Assembly: GCA_014529385.2 (NCBI GenBank)
Contig: CM043949.1
Coordinates: 146,673,850 to 146,737,849, forward strand
Source: Adiantum capillus-veneris
Taxonomy: Eukaryota; Streptophyta; Polypodiopsida; Polypodiales; Pteridaceae
Length of the DNA: 64,000 nt
Direction of reading: 5' to 3'
The position numbers and the translations under genes are program-made. The stretch's first letter is position 1, and each line of letters starts with the position of its first letter. The notes beneath the pieces are model-generated. The model made no database searches, was not told where the DNA came from, and was given only the letters and a program-made list of their open reading frames with translations. Positions 9,267-20,311 of this stretch are shown piece by piece.

Positions 9267-12200
9267 TCAGTCCACAAAGGGGAGTAAGCCCAAAGCTTTG
9301 CGGAAAGCTTCAAGCTTCTCACGAGACAATGCCTTTGTGAAAAGATCTGCAAGGTTGTCCTGTGTTTGCACATAAGCCAAGCTGATCTCTCCTGCTGAGA
9401 GCCTCTCCCTGACATAGTGGTAATGCACCTCAATGTGCTTTGTGCGAGCATGAAAAACTGGGTTCCTCGCAACTGCCAATGCGCTCTGACTGTCAGTGTA
9501 GATAGTGTTGGCAGTGTCCTGTCCAACACCCAAGTCAGCCATAAGGCGTCTGAGCCATACACACTCAACCGTAGCTGTGAAGACTGCCCTGTACTCAGCC
9601 TCACAACTCGAAGTGGCCACAGTAGGTTTCTTCTTGCTCAACCATGATATACATGAACTGCCAAGCATGAAACAAAAACCACTTGTGGACACTCGCGTGT
9701 CAAAACAACCAGCCCAATCTGAGTCCGAAAAAGCATGTAAGTCTGGCGGCAATGATCCCCCCTTGGGATAAAACAAGCCAAGATGTAAAGTGCCACTAAC
9801 GTAGCGGAAAATCCTCTTGACAGCCTGCCAATGCTTAGACCCTGGGCTATGCATAAATCTGCTGACCTGCGAGACTGCAAACTGAATATCTGGCCTCGTG
9901 TTGCATACATAAATGAGGCAGCCAACAGCAGTTTGGTAAAGAGTGACATCAGCAGGATCGCCAGCATCATGTAGACTCAACTTCAAACCTGTTTCCATGG
10001 GAGTGGCAATAGGTTTGCAATCCTCAAGTCCAAACTTACATAGCAATGTCTCTATGTAACTTTTCTGACACAAAGCAATACCACCATCACACTGCTTAAA
10101 CTGTATACCCAAGTAATGATGCAACAGCCCCAAATCTTTCATCTTGAAAGTAGCATTCAAATCAGCCTTAAATTCAGCAATATGTCTCTCATTTGGTCCA
10201 GTGATCAGCAAATCATCAACATAAAGAACCACAATGAGAAATACATCATCCTCACGCTTTACATACAATGTGCTTTCTGTTGGACTGTTACGAAAGCCTC
10301 GTTTAACCAAATGAGTGTCAGCTTTCTCATACCAAGCACGAGGAGATTGCTTCAACCCATACAAAGCCTTCTTACATTTGCACACTTTGTCCTCTTGTCC
10401 TTTTATGACAAAACCGCGAGGCTGCGTTACATAAACTTCCTCAAATATGTCACCATTCAAGAAAGCAGTAACAATGTCTGATTGATGTACATCCCAACCA
10501 AAATGAGCTGCCAATGCACAAAGAAAACTCACAGTAGTCATACGACAAGTGGGAGCAAAAGTCTCTTCATAATCTATGCCTTTTTGTTGTGCATAACCCT
10601 TTGCAACAAGTCGAGCCTTATGGCGATCGATCTCACCATCCGGCTTGCGTTTCAACTTGTAAACCCACTTCGTACCAATGGCCTTTTTGCCAGGAGGCAA
10701 ATCACATAAAGTCCATGTGTCATTCTCTATAAGTGCATCATATTCTGATTTCATGGCAGCAATCCAATTTTCTGAATTCTGTGCTTCATCAAAAGACAGA
10801 GGCTCCTCAACATCATGTAAGCTAGACACAGCCAAAGCATAACAATCTGATGCATAAGATGCATGGCGAGAGCCTGAACGAGTACGACTAGATAAAGGTG
10901 CATCCAATTTACTGTCACGCAAAGTGTGCACCAGCCATTTTGGCATACCTCTAGCCTGCTCATTTTCAGCCCTTTCCTCATCAAGTACATCATGTACATC
11001 TGCATCAGTAATAGGCTGTTCTAAAACATTTTCAGAAACCCCCATAGGCTGTACATTTGCCTCATTGGAACTTACATTCGTATTTCCACCACTGAAAAGA
11101 GGCAACAAAGTGTCATAAATGTCCTGTGAGCTTACATTACTGTCTCTAGTACATGACAGCAAGGGTTGAACAGAATCTTCCACAAACACTACATCCCGTG
11201 AAACCAAAATACGTTTTGTTTGCGGATGATACAACCTGTAACCTTTGCTTTCAGCACTATAACCAACAAAAATACATTTGACAACCTTATCATCCAATTT
11301 TCTGCGCTGCACTTGTGGCACCAAAGCATATGCCAAACAGCCAAAAACACGCATGTGCTCAATAGAAGGTTTTCTATCATGCCATGCTTCATATGGAGTA
11401 ATAGACTGCAAAGCTTTCGTAGGACACCTGTTAAGTACATAAGTGGCACACATGATGGCCTCAAGCCAAAAAGAATGCGGCAAAGCTTGACTTTTGACCA
11501 TACATCGTGACATTTCCGTTAGTGACCTGTTTTTCCTCTCAGCAACACCATTTTGCTGAGGTGTATAAGGCACTGTACATTGGTGTTTTATCCCACGACT
11601 AGCCAGAAATGCATTAAATTCATGAGACATATACTCCCCCCCTCGATCGGAACGGAGGGTGCCCATAGTACATTTTGAGACATTTTCAGCCATAGCCAAA
11701 AATTGTTTGAAGCACATAAAAACTTCGGACTTTGCTTTAAGCGGAAATACCCATGCATGCCTGGAGTAATCATCAATGAAAGTCACCAAGTACAGGTAAT
11801 TGCCCAAGGACGGAGTTTGCATGGGCCCACAAACATCACTATGCACAAGCTGCAACCTACATGTGGCCCTAACTGAACCATCCTTTGGAAACTTAGAACG
11901 CTGCATTTTACCTAGAATACAGCCTTCACAAACATGTTTGATAGGTGCTTCAAGAGGCGGCAAAGAAGCAACCATATCAGCTTTCTGCAAACGCAGCAAA
12001 CTGGCAAAATTCAGATGACCAAAACGTGCATGCCAAAGTTTTGCATCTGAAATAGCCCTTGAATCTGCAACAGCATTTGCAAAATTTTGTCCACACTTGT
12101 CATACAAAGTGAGCTTATACAGCCCACGGCACAAAAGCCCAGATGCAACAATTTCATCACCAAAACTGAGATCATGAACTGTACATCTGTCATCCACAAA

Positions 12201-13553
12201 TTTGACTACAAGTCCAAGTCTAGCAAGTGCGGATACAGACAATAGATTCTTCTTGATCCCAGGTACATAAAGTGCATCAACAAGTGTGAAGGAACTGCCA
12301 TTAGCAGCAGTGAGCACAATCTTTCCAACTCCCTGAACTGGATAAGAGGCGTTGTTGGCACAAGTGACTGAATTCCCATGAGGGACAGACTCGAGAGAGG
12401 TAAACAATTCACGATGTGAGGTAATGTGCTTTGTAGCACCACTGTCGAAATACCACACATGTGAATCTGCAGCAACTGACAAGCATGCATCATGGACAGC
12501 AGGATTGTAAGTGCACTCTGCGCTAAAAGCCCATTCTGCATCAACATCAGCATCACAATCTCCTTTCACAGAAGACTCAACAATGGCTGCATTTGTAGTG
12601 GAACCAGCATTTGCAGTGGAACCACCCTCTTTCTTCTTAGCCTCTTTGGCCTTCAACTTAGGACACGACTTGATCAAGTGATCATTGGCTTTACAATAAT
12701 GGCAACGCATCTTCTTTTTGCCCTTATCACCAGAATTGCCAGACGAAGTGCTACCAGCAGAAGCATTAGGAACAGAATTTTTGCCACTCGCAGCAGAACC
12801 ATAAGAAGTGGCTGCATTACTGTTACCACCCTTTCTTTGAGAAGCAATAAAAGCCTGTTCAACTGCACGCTGCCTAGTCCTGTTTTTTCTAGAAAGTGAC
12901 TCTTGCAACAGCAATGTGCATAATGCATCAAACTTGACAACTTCAGGATTTCCTTGGGTCATCAGTCTCCAAGTACTAGCAAAAGTCTGGTAGGAATCTG
13001 GTAAGGCATCAAGAACAGTCTGCACAAGGGAACTGTCAGAAATGACTTCACCTGCAGAAATGAGTTGCTCATTGATATCCTTGACACTAGCAAGGAAAGT
13101 GTCCATATCATCTTCCTCATGCATAATCTTCGACTCTAGCTCTTTACGCAGCAAAGCAATTTTAGCCTCATTGCGGCTTGCATAAAGACCTGCTAGAATA
13201 TCCCAAGCCTGTTTTGCAGATTTTGCTGAACGGATGTGAGGAATAATGGTGCGCTTCACAGACAACGCAATCAATGCATGAGCCTGCGCATCCTTAACAT
13301 CCCAACGAGCTTGTTCTGCTGTAGGCAAAACAACTCTAACAGCTGCAATCCTTGCAGCAAGACCTGCAACATCCTCAATATCGCCTACATCTTCAGAACC
13401 AGGACGTACATCAATGCCCTGCACAATGTTCCAGACACCTTTTGACACAAGAACGTGTTGCATCATATAAGCCCACATAGGGTAGTTGTCCCCATCCAAC
13501 CTGTCCTCAGCAGCAAACATCTTGAACACATCTGTGTTGTTGTTGTCAGCCAT
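9267..13553 (-). CDS. C1 gag-pol polyprotein
   Basis: Uninterrupted copia polyprotein of 1428 residues from MADNNNTDVF. An upstream in-frame Met at 13613 would add 20 residues, but the 13553 start is conserved in C2 and C3. Counting from 13613: gag about 30-250; zinc knuckle C304, C307, H312, C317; protease D390-S391-G392; integrase zinc residues H528, H533, C562, C565; integrase triad D593, D656, E692 (35 residues between the last two); RT YVDD 1131-1134; RNase H D1297, E1338, D1374. All catalytic residues are present and the order protease-integrase-RT-RNase H is that of Ty1/copia. It should supply particle, protease, integrase and RT functions in the cytoplasm and nucleus. No frameshift separates gag from pol; how their ratio is set is not visible. 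Confidence 0.95.
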   Translation of the reverse strand: MADNNNTDVFKMFAAEDRLDGDNYPMWAYMMQHVLVSKGVWNIVQGIDVRPGSEDVGDIEDVAGLAARIAAVRVVLPTAEQARWDVKDAQAHALIALSVKRTIIPHIRSAKSAKQAWDILAGLYASRNEAKIALLRKELESKIMHEEDDMDTFLASVKDINEQLISAGEVISDSSLVQTVLDALPDSYQTFASTWRLMTQGNPEVVKFDALCTLLLQESLSRKNRTRQRAVEQAFIASQRKGGNSNAATSYGSAASGKNSVPNASAGSTSSGNSGDKGKKKMRCHYCKANDHLIKSCPKLKAKEAKKKEGGSTANAGSTTNAAIVESSVKGDCDADVDAEWAFSAECTYNPAVHDACLSVAADSHVWYFDSGATKHITSHRELFTSLESVPHGNSVTCANNASYPVQGVGKIVLTAANGSSFTLVDALYVPGIKKNLLSVSALARLGLVVKFVDDRCTVHDLSFGDEIVASGLLCRGLYKLTLYDKCGQNFANAVADSRAISDAKLWHARFGHLNFASLLRLQKADMVASLPPLEAPIKHVCEGCILGKMQRSKFPKDGSVRATCRLQLVHSDVCGPMQTPSLGNYLYLVTFIDDYSRHAWVFPLKAKSEVFMCFKQFLAMAENVSKCTMGTLRSDRGGEYMSHEFNAFLASRGIKHQCTVPYTPQQNGVAERKNRSLTEMSRCMVKSQALPHSFWLEAIMCATYVLNRCPTKALQSITPYEAWHDRKPSIEHMRVFGCLAYALVPQVQRRKLDDKVVKCIFVGYSAESKGYRLYHPQTKRILVSRDVVFVEDSVQPLLSCTRDSNVSSQDIYDTLLPLFSGGNTNVSSNEANVQPMGVSENVLEQPITDADVHDVLDEERAENEQARGMPKWLVHTLRDSKLDAPLSSRTRSGSRHASYASDCYALAVSSLHDVEEPLSFDEAQNSENWIAAMKSEYDALIENDTWTLCDLPPGKKAIGTKWVYKLKRKPDGEIDRHKARLVAKGYAQQKGIDYEETFAPTCRMTTVSFLCALAAHFGWDVHQSDIVTAFLNGDIFEEVYVTQPRGFVIKGQEDKVCKCKKALYGLKQSPRAWYEKADTHLVKRGFRNSPTESTLYVKREDDVFLIVVLYVDDLLITGPNERHIAEFKADLNATFKMKDLGLLHHYLGIQFKQCDGGIALCQKSYIETLLCKFGLEDCKPIATPMETGLKLSLHDAGDPADVTLYQTAVGCLIYVCNTRPDIQFAVSQVSRFMHSPGSKHWQAVKRIFRYVSGTLHLGLFYPKGGSLPPDLHAFSDSDWAGCFDTRVSTSGFCFMLGSSCISWLSKKKPTVATSSCEAEYRAVFTATVECVWLRRLMADLGVGQDTANTIYTDSQSALAVARNPVFHARTKHIEVHYHYVRERLSAGEISLAYVQTQDNLADLFTKALSREKLEAFRKALGLLPFVD

Positions 13554-13915
13554 GGTAAATGCTGCACCTGATGTGAAAACTGCCCGAAAATAGGAGAAAT
13601 GGAGCGGGAACAACTTGTGCTATATAGCACAAACCGTAGAAGACTATAAGGCACCTGTTATGCAGAAAACGGCACTGATAGAAAATCTGCACAAAATGAC
13701 GAAATAGCCTGTGCAGTACTGCCCGTAGTGGAAACGGAGGCCGAAATGAGCCCAAATCAAAATTCTGAGCAGACCAAGCTCTTTGAGCTCCCCCAAAAGA
13801 TTTGTCGACCTGCGAACGCTTGCCAAAGCTCACTGAAATCGGAGAAAGTGAGTAGGCGTGTGCTGGAGCAGCTGGCGACTAAGCCCGGGAGGACGTGACC
13901 TGCTCTGATACCAAT
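13554..13915 (-). other. C1 5' leader with primer-binding site
   Basis: A 362-bp untranslated leader between the 5' LTR and the gag start. TGGTATCAGAGC (complement of 13902-13913) lies two bases inside the LTR. It is complementary to the 3' end of initiator Met-tRNA, the standard copia primer. C3 has a similar but shorter leader (340 bp) with local differences. Confidence 0.88.
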
Positions 13916-14142
13916 TGTTGGAATTAGGGTTGCAGAGAAACACACACAGCTTGGAGAAGACGAAGGAAGCTCAAGGCACACAATAGAGAGTGTGTTACTT
14001 AGTGCGCAATGGAAAGATAGATAGCCCTAGAGTGATGGGCGTATATACAATGCACGGGGGAAAAAACCTCCTAAAGAGGGAAAAAATGCCCCGGCGGTCC
14101 TAGTGTGTTCACACACATCACTACCACATGTATATGGTAACA
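13916..14142 (-). repeat. C1 5' LTR
   Basis: 227 bp ending in CCAACA beside the primer-binding site. It holds a TATA-like GTATATA near the middle (14040-14048 on the plus strand as CGTATATAC), a plausible core promoter for C1. A GGATG target duplication follows at 14143. Confidence 0.93.
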
Positions 14143-14262
14143 GGATGGAGACTGAAAAGGTATTTTCTTAGGTTTGATCCAGAATTCATGCTAGACATTC
14201 CAGAGGAGGGAGAACCCTCTAACTCCACTGCTAAAGAAGCAGAAGAAGGGCTAGAAGCATGA
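14143..14262 (+). pseudogene. G1 integrase C-terminal end, after the C1 insertion
   Basis: Continues the G1 integrase frame: WRLKRYFLRFDPEF, then an acidic tail and a stop TGA at 14260. The resumption exactly at the duplicated GGATG shows that C1 inserted into a pre-existing G1 copy. Confidence 0.82.
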
Positions 14263-14271
14263 ATGCCTCTA

Positions 14272-14290
14272 GCCAAAGGGAGAGGGCTAA
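14272..14290 (+). promoter_or_regulatory. G1 polypurine tract
   Basis: GCCAAAGGGAGAGGGCTAA directly before the 3' LTR. The G2 tract also ends in GAGGGCTAAT, another sign of shared lineage. Confidence 0.75.
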
Positions 14291-14742
14291 CGATGGCCAA
14301 TTTTTTAAAATTAAAAAAAAAAGAAAAAAAACTTGTTTTTCCTCTGCTAGAGCCTTGGCGACACTATTGGACGGCTCGGCACCGCCTAGTCAATCCTCAC
14401 AACACCTCTATGGGCATAACACCCCCCCCCCCCCCCCCCCCCGCCCTCTCTCTCTCTCCTTTTTCCTACATACCTCTCTCTAATATCCTCTCTCCCAAAC
14501 CTACCCCCCCTACTAGCCACACCCGGCCAGGCGCAAGCCTCGAGCACTCACCCCGACCCCTCTCTCGTGCTCCCTCTGTGTTGAGCCACATAGGAACCCC
14601 CCCACTCTCCCGTATTCTTACACTCACTCCCCCCCTCACACTCTTTTTCCCCCCACTCTCATTACTCCCCCCCCCCCCCCCCCCCCCCCCCCTTGGCCCG
14701 CCGCTATCCCCACCCTCATTCTTCCCCACACCATTGACTTCT

Positions 14743-14743
<1 letters not shown>

Positions 14744-14776
<33 letters not shown>
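14744..14776. repeat. 33-bp poly-C run
   Basis: Longest of several C homopolymers in the G1 LTRs. Such a run can form G-quadruplex or i-motif structures and is prone to length error, so exact length in an assembly should be treated with caution. Confidence 0.85.
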
Positions 14777-14824
14777 ATGGTGGGCACCCTCCCTATGAGA
14801 TGCCCCCTCCCTCTAGCACCACCT

Positions 14825-14944
<120 letters not shown>

Positions 14945-15203
14945 TCAGCCGAAGGCGCAGCGCACGGAGCCATGGAGCCCATGCCTTCCCACACCACACA
15001 CTCACCCCTCATCCTCACCCTCTCCCTCATCCTCACACTCTCACACACACACCCCAATCCCCCTCTCCCTCTCTCGCACTCTGTTTCGGCAGCAGCCGCC
15101 CGCCATCTCCCTCTCTCTCCCTCTCGGCCTGTATAGGCGCAGCCCGTCTCTCTCTCTCTCTCTCTCTCAACACTACACACACACACACATACACACACCC
15201 CAT

Positions 15204-15240
<37 letters not shown>

Positions 15241-16252
15241 ATTCCCCCCCCCACCCAAAGCATGCGTAGCTGCCACTGGCCGCCGAACAGAAAAAAAAAA
15301 TATAAAAACATATATATAATATAAACATTATGTACATAAGCCCCCCCCGTTCCCACACGCACTCACGCACACACACCCATATACATATGTATATACACAT
15401 CCATCCACATGCACATACATACACACACACGCGTATATGCACCACGAATACAAAAAAAAACGAAGGACTTCACGACTACGACGACCACAAAAAGAAGAAG
15501 GATCCAAAGCACGCGCCGCCAACAACAAAAAGAGGAAATGCGCAGAAGGCATGCCCCGGCCAACCCCAAAAAGAAGTACGCTCAACATCGACGCACCGGA
15601 AACACACCATTTGCCGGCAACATGCAACCACAATGCCATTCTAGTAATTTATAGGTTATTTTCATCATTTCTTCAGTTTTCACCCGAGCCATTGTAAAAT
15701 TCCCATTTTGTAAATATCCTCTCTCTAGGTGATGGTCACAAAGGCCCACAAAGAGATTCTTATCTTTTAATAAACCTCCCAAAAGAAAGCAAGGGTCAAC
15801 CACACCGGGCCCACCACTTGCTTTCTCTCCCCGATTAAGCTTACCCTAATCACACTAGGACACCATAATCCAAGCAGCCAACACCTATAAGTTGGCACTG
15901 AGAGGTCACTATCTGGGGGGGTAGTCCATGGGAAGTTAGCAGTTGGTAGAGTGTAGTGGGAAGAGTTGACACTATCACCATCACGGAGAGGGGGCTTGTG
16001 TGTTGGGTCTGCCTTGGGAATTGCACCATGCGAAGGGAACCACGTCCACCTCTCGACTCCAATGGTCGATGCACACACGTATACACGCTCTTGATAGCAA
16101 GCTCCACAATCACTGAGTCGTCTTAGAGAACGCACCAAGTAGTTTGCACCATCTCCTCTCCCTACCTCTCTACCACCACGGCGTGCCATTTGTAAATACT
16201 GCAGAAATAATTATCCCTCACACCCCCGAGGGTTTTCATCATTTGCAAATCT

Positions 16253-16362
<110 letters not shown>

Positions 16363-16516
16363 TTTGTGGTGTTCATATCACCGTGGTTTGCGTCCTAGCA
16401 GCTCAAAGCTAGGTGGTGCCCCCTGTTCGCTTTACTGACAACAAGCTCGAGGCACGCCATTCGGCCCCCGGCGTTTTAGAGGCCGTCGGGGTTCGGGGTC
16501 CGCTTTGCATCCGTCA

Positions 16517-18053
16517 ACATCTATGCACAAAAGCGGAAACAAAAACAGTTTTTTAATTCCCACTTAATCACAAAAATATTCAAGAAAGGAGACTTAGTTT
16601 AGTCTATTCCCTTAAGCAACACATTCCCAAGTTTAAGAAAAAGGAAAACGGACCGTTTATCATTGAAGATGTATCTCCAAGTGCAGCAATAAAATTACCC
16701 ATCCTAGATGGTGAACCAATGGCTAATTGGATTAGTGAATTTTCGTTTAAAGAAATACAATTTGCCGCTAACCAATGAATTGCTAGAAAGAATTCATGCA
16801 GCCAAGCAAAGAAAGATCAAATGACAGCAAGTTATTGATGAAGCCCAAGATGAAGCTCGGCTTTGGGTACTCAAACAGAAAGCTGCCCTCAAGAATCAAC
16901 AGATACCGAGTCCCATCAACACTCTGGAAATAGATGACCGACAATGGGAATTACCTAAAGATTCAGTTTCAACAGATGATGGCTGGTTAGACGGAATGGA
17001 CCTGCGCATCAAAGTACAGCTCAACAATCATAGCACCAATGCTTCGGTCGACACGGGAGCTAGAGTAAATGCAGTAAGTTATTCCACGTACAAGAAGGCA
17101 ACAAGTCAAGCATTGACAACAGGAATAGCGACAATCAAAGGATGCAACAAGAACCCAACTCCAACATTGGGAGTAGTCAACTTGAACGTGATAGTACATG
17201 GATGTTCATGTCCTCATCAGTTTGTATGCTTACCAGATGAACACATGAATGAGACGACGATTATTGGAATTCCCTAGGTGCGAACATACAAAGCAGTACC
17301 AGATTAGGACACAAATCAACTAAAGCTATCACCTAAAGGCGGGCAACTCATTTTTCCAATTGCACCAAGCAAAGAGGAATGGAAAAGAAGCAATCAGCAG
17401 ACCAAACCACGAAGAAGTCAATCTTTCCATCCCCTCGACAAGCAAATTCTACAAGTAGCATGCAAGGAGTCAGGAAAATTTGGGTACCAAAATCATAGCT
17501 TAAGGATTAACCGATTCAAATCTGGGTGCCTAAAACTTCACTGACAAAAAAAAAGAAGGTTCCAAGGGTTAAAACACAGAGACGAGCATCTCCAAGCAAG
17601 GAAACTAACATGAAATTGGTTTGGAAGAAAAAGGAGCAATTATCTTCTCCACCAAACGTAACATCAATCAAGCAATGGCGAGTTAAGTCTCAAAAAAAGA
17701 CTCCACCACACCATACAACACCAAGCAAACCAAGCTACCAATGGCGAGAAAAAGCAATCAGCGTGCTGAAGCATCCTAATGTACAATCAAACAGAGAGCA
17801 CACAAGCTTCAAGATTTGCTCTTTGGAAGACATCAGCAGCCAACCTCTACATCAGAAACCCTTGAGTTAATTACTCAAGACCCGGCTCTTGCACACCATA
17901 GTGGTTTGAATTGCATTAATCTTCAAAGCATGGTAGAGCCAACCACGGCTATGCATAGACACGATTGTTCAACCCATGCACACAGTCGTCCCGGAGTACG
18001 CCATCTAGGAGAGGTGGAAGGGCACTAAGTACTAAGTAATTAAGGGCAATGTT
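16517..18053 (+). pseudogene. G0 integrase C-terminus plus post-integrase ORF with a retropepsin-like domain
   Basis: The integrase C-terminal part (GPFIIEDVSPSAAIKLPILDG near 16650) is followed, after one apparent 1-bp frameshift near 16740, by a helical linker with a TGA near 16820. A retropepsin-like domain follows at about 16980-17277: NASVDTGARVNAVSY carries the Asp-Thr-Gly active site (near 17050) and ETTIIGIP near 17250 the hydrophobic Gly block. A Lys-rich tail then has five Trp-basic motifs in one frame (WVPK 17481, WVPK 17523, WKKK 17622, WRVK 17676, WREK 17742). Ty3/gypsy protease normally lies before RT, so a retropepsin after integrase is unusual. Several stops make it a pseudogene. 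Its role is unknown. Confidence 0.62.
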
Positions 18054-18073
18054 TGAAGAGGGAGGGAAAAGTT
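18054..18073 (+). promoter_or_regulatory. G0 polypurine tract
   Basis: Purine-rich GAAGAGGGAGGGAAAAG just upstream of TGATGTTAATG. Its position after the post-integrase ORF and before a TG start marks the 3' LTR boundary of G0. Confidence 0.6.
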
Positions 18074-18873
18074 TGATGTTAATGTGTGATTTTTTTGCGT
18101 CTAACCAGCCATCATCTGTTGAAACTGAATCTTTAGGTAATGATGAAAATGATGAAAAATATCCAAAAAGGACATGATGGTTATCAAAAAGACAAGACGG
18201 ACAAGCACAAAAAATTTCAATGAAATTAGAAAATGGAAGCGGGAAGCCTAAATTAGGCGGTCATGCCTACTTTTGCAAAATTCTTGCAGAATGAGCTATA
18301 GGAATCCGATCAGGGAAATTTTTGAGTCTAACATAGATTTCACGGCGTAGTAGGACTAATGGGGGAATCTAACGAAAATTGGTTCAAGAAATCCGGGTAT
18401 AGATATCCAAGGTAGGCTAAAACCACCTCATTTCCACTTGCAGCCTTTGCAAAAATAGCTTTCGACCTCTTTCGCGCGTCTTTTTCGGAGTCCACAGTTA
18501 CCCGTTTTCAGCACCGTCTCACACGAGACATGAGGGGTAAGTTCTTTAATCATCAATGATCCATTTTGTACGGTCGGTAGCTAGTCTAAACCCCTAGAAA
18601 AAACCCTAGAAATCGAGCAGTGCACAAAGACATACGACCAAAAACTGACCATAGCGGCCTGTCAGCTCAACCAAATCAGATGGGATTTGAACTGTAGCAT
18701 GCCCTAACATAATAGAATCTTTCTATATCATCAATTGACCATTCGGCAGGGGTTGAGGGGGTCCCCATTAGAAAAAGCTAGGTTTTTGGCAGATGTTAAA
18801 ATTCCGATCTGACTCCACAGATAGCTTGCCTACGAGGTTCATATACAATGTATATGATTGGTTTAGTGAAATC
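18074..18873 (+). repeat. G0 3' LTR, first part
   Basis: Non-coding sequence starting TGATGTTAATGTGTG after a polypurine tract. It is interrupted by C2 at the AAATC duplication (18869-18873 and 31004-31008) and continues from 31009. No 5' partner is in the window, so LTR identity rests on the tract and context. Confidence 0.55.
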
Positions 18874-19100
18874 TATTACCATATACATGTGGTAGTGATG
18901 TGTGTGAACACACTAGGACCGCCGTGGCATTTTTTCCCTCTTTAGGAGGTTTTTTCCCCCGAGCATTGTATATACGCCCATCACTCTAGGGCTATCTATC
19001 TTTCCATTGCACACTAAGTAACACACTCTCTATTGTGTTCCTTGAGCTTCCTTCATCTTCTCCAAGCTGTGTGTGTTTCTCTGCAACCCTAATTCCAACA
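18874..19100 (+). repeat. C2 5' LTR
   Basis: 227 bp, same family as the C1 LTR. Begins TATTACC instead of TGTTACC and ends TTCCAACA. The adjacent primer-binding site reads TGGTATCAAAGC (19103-19114), one base off the initiator-Met complement. Confidence 0.92.
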
Positions 19101-19452
19101 ATTGGTATCAAAGCAGATTACGTCCTCCCGCACTTAGTCGCCAGCTGCTCCAACACACGCCTGCTCACTTTCTCCGATTACAATGAGATTTGGCGAGCGT
19201 TCGCACGTCGACAAATATTTCAGGCAAACTTGTAGAGCTCGATCTGCTCAGATTTCTGATTCAGACTCATTTCGGCCTTCGTTTCCACTACAAGTACGTC
19301 TGGATAGGCAATTTCGACATTTTGTGCAAAATTTTTGTTAGTGCCATTTAATGCATAACAGGTGCCTTACAGTCTTCTACGGTTTGTGCTATATAGCAGG
19401 TGTTGTTCCCGCTCCATTTCGGGCAATTTTCACATCTGGTGCAGTATTTACC

Positions 19453-19877
19453 ATGGCTGACAACAACACAGATGTCTTCAAGATGTTTGCTGCTGAGGAC
19501 AGTTTGGATGGGGACAATTACCCTATGTGGGCTTATATGATGCAACACATTCTTGTGTCAAAGAGCGTCTGGAATATTGTGCAGGGCATTGATGTACGTC
19601 CTGGTTTTGAGGATGCGGGCTTTGTTGAGGATGTTGCAGGTCTTGCTGCAAGGATTGCTGCTATTAGAATTGTTTTGCTTACGGAGAAAAAATCTCGTTG
19701 GGATGTAAAGGATGCGTAGGCTCATGCATTGATTGTGTTGTCTGTGAAGTGCACCATTGTTCCTCACATCCGTTCAGCAAAATCTGCAAAATAGGCTTGT
19801 GATATTTTGGCTGGTCTTTATACAAGTCGCAATGATGCTAAAATTGCTTTGTTGCGTAAAGAGCTAGAGTCGAAGAT
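19453..19877 (+). pseudogene. C2 gag, left part
   Basis: MADNNTDVFKMF start as in C1, then the copia gag domain (YPMWAYMMQHILVSK, VQGIDVRPG). TAG stops occur at about 19717 and 19792. It ends at the AAGAT where G3 inserted; the next codons continue at 26902. Confidence 0.85.
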
Positions 19878-20270
19878 TGTTACGGCATTAACCGCACATG
19901 CGGTCCTGCGGAGGTCTGGACACTGCTGATCAGAAGTCATGCGGTATGCGGCGACCGTGGCGGCAGTTCTTCACAGGATATCATGGGACAGGAGTGTGTG
20001 CACCGTTCCCGATCTGCGCTGGAGAAGCGATTGTATATGGAGGGGCATACCTGTCTTTTGATGTAACTCAACCAATCTCTATGATATTCATGGCATCTAC
20101 TGTTGTAACTCTGTGTCTGGATCACACATGAATGAAGCAAGCGGTGTTCTGTGCCTGTGTACTGTGTATTGTCTTCTATCGTCATTCTATGTGTTGATGT
20201 TAATATAATGTAGTCGCGGGTAATCATTCCCGTAATGCCTATTGCTCCTATGCGGGCAATAGCCATTACA
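19878..20270 (+). repeat. G3 5' LTR
   Basis: 393 bp, TGTTACGGCATTAACC to AGCCATTACA. Followed after two bases by TGGCGAACACGATG (20273 on), the presumed primer-binding site; the tRNA is not identified. Confidence 0.9.
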
Positions 20271-20311
20271 TCTGGCGAACACGATGCGTGACGGTCCTGC
20301 GATGAATATGC

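Larger units (their letters stand above)
8965..14142 (-). mobile_element. C1: intact Ty1/copia retrotransposon
   Basis: A 5178-bp element on the minus strand, flanked by the 5-bp duplication GGATG (8960-8964 and 14143-14147). Its 227-bp LTRs (8965-9191 and 13916-14142) begin TGTTACC and end CCAACA in element orientation and differ at one base that I could find (A/G in the stretch TTGCRGAGAA). Initiator-Met-type primer-binding site, a single uninterrupted gag-pol ORF and a polypurine tract are all present. Near-identical LTRs and a clean duplication mean a recent insertion. C2 and C3 in this window belong to the same family. Confidence 0.95.

Noticed and set aside
9170-9604. ORFs antisense or out of frame to C1, C2 and C4 polyproteins
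   Set aside because: They overlap well-supported polyprotein frames and have no motifs of their own.
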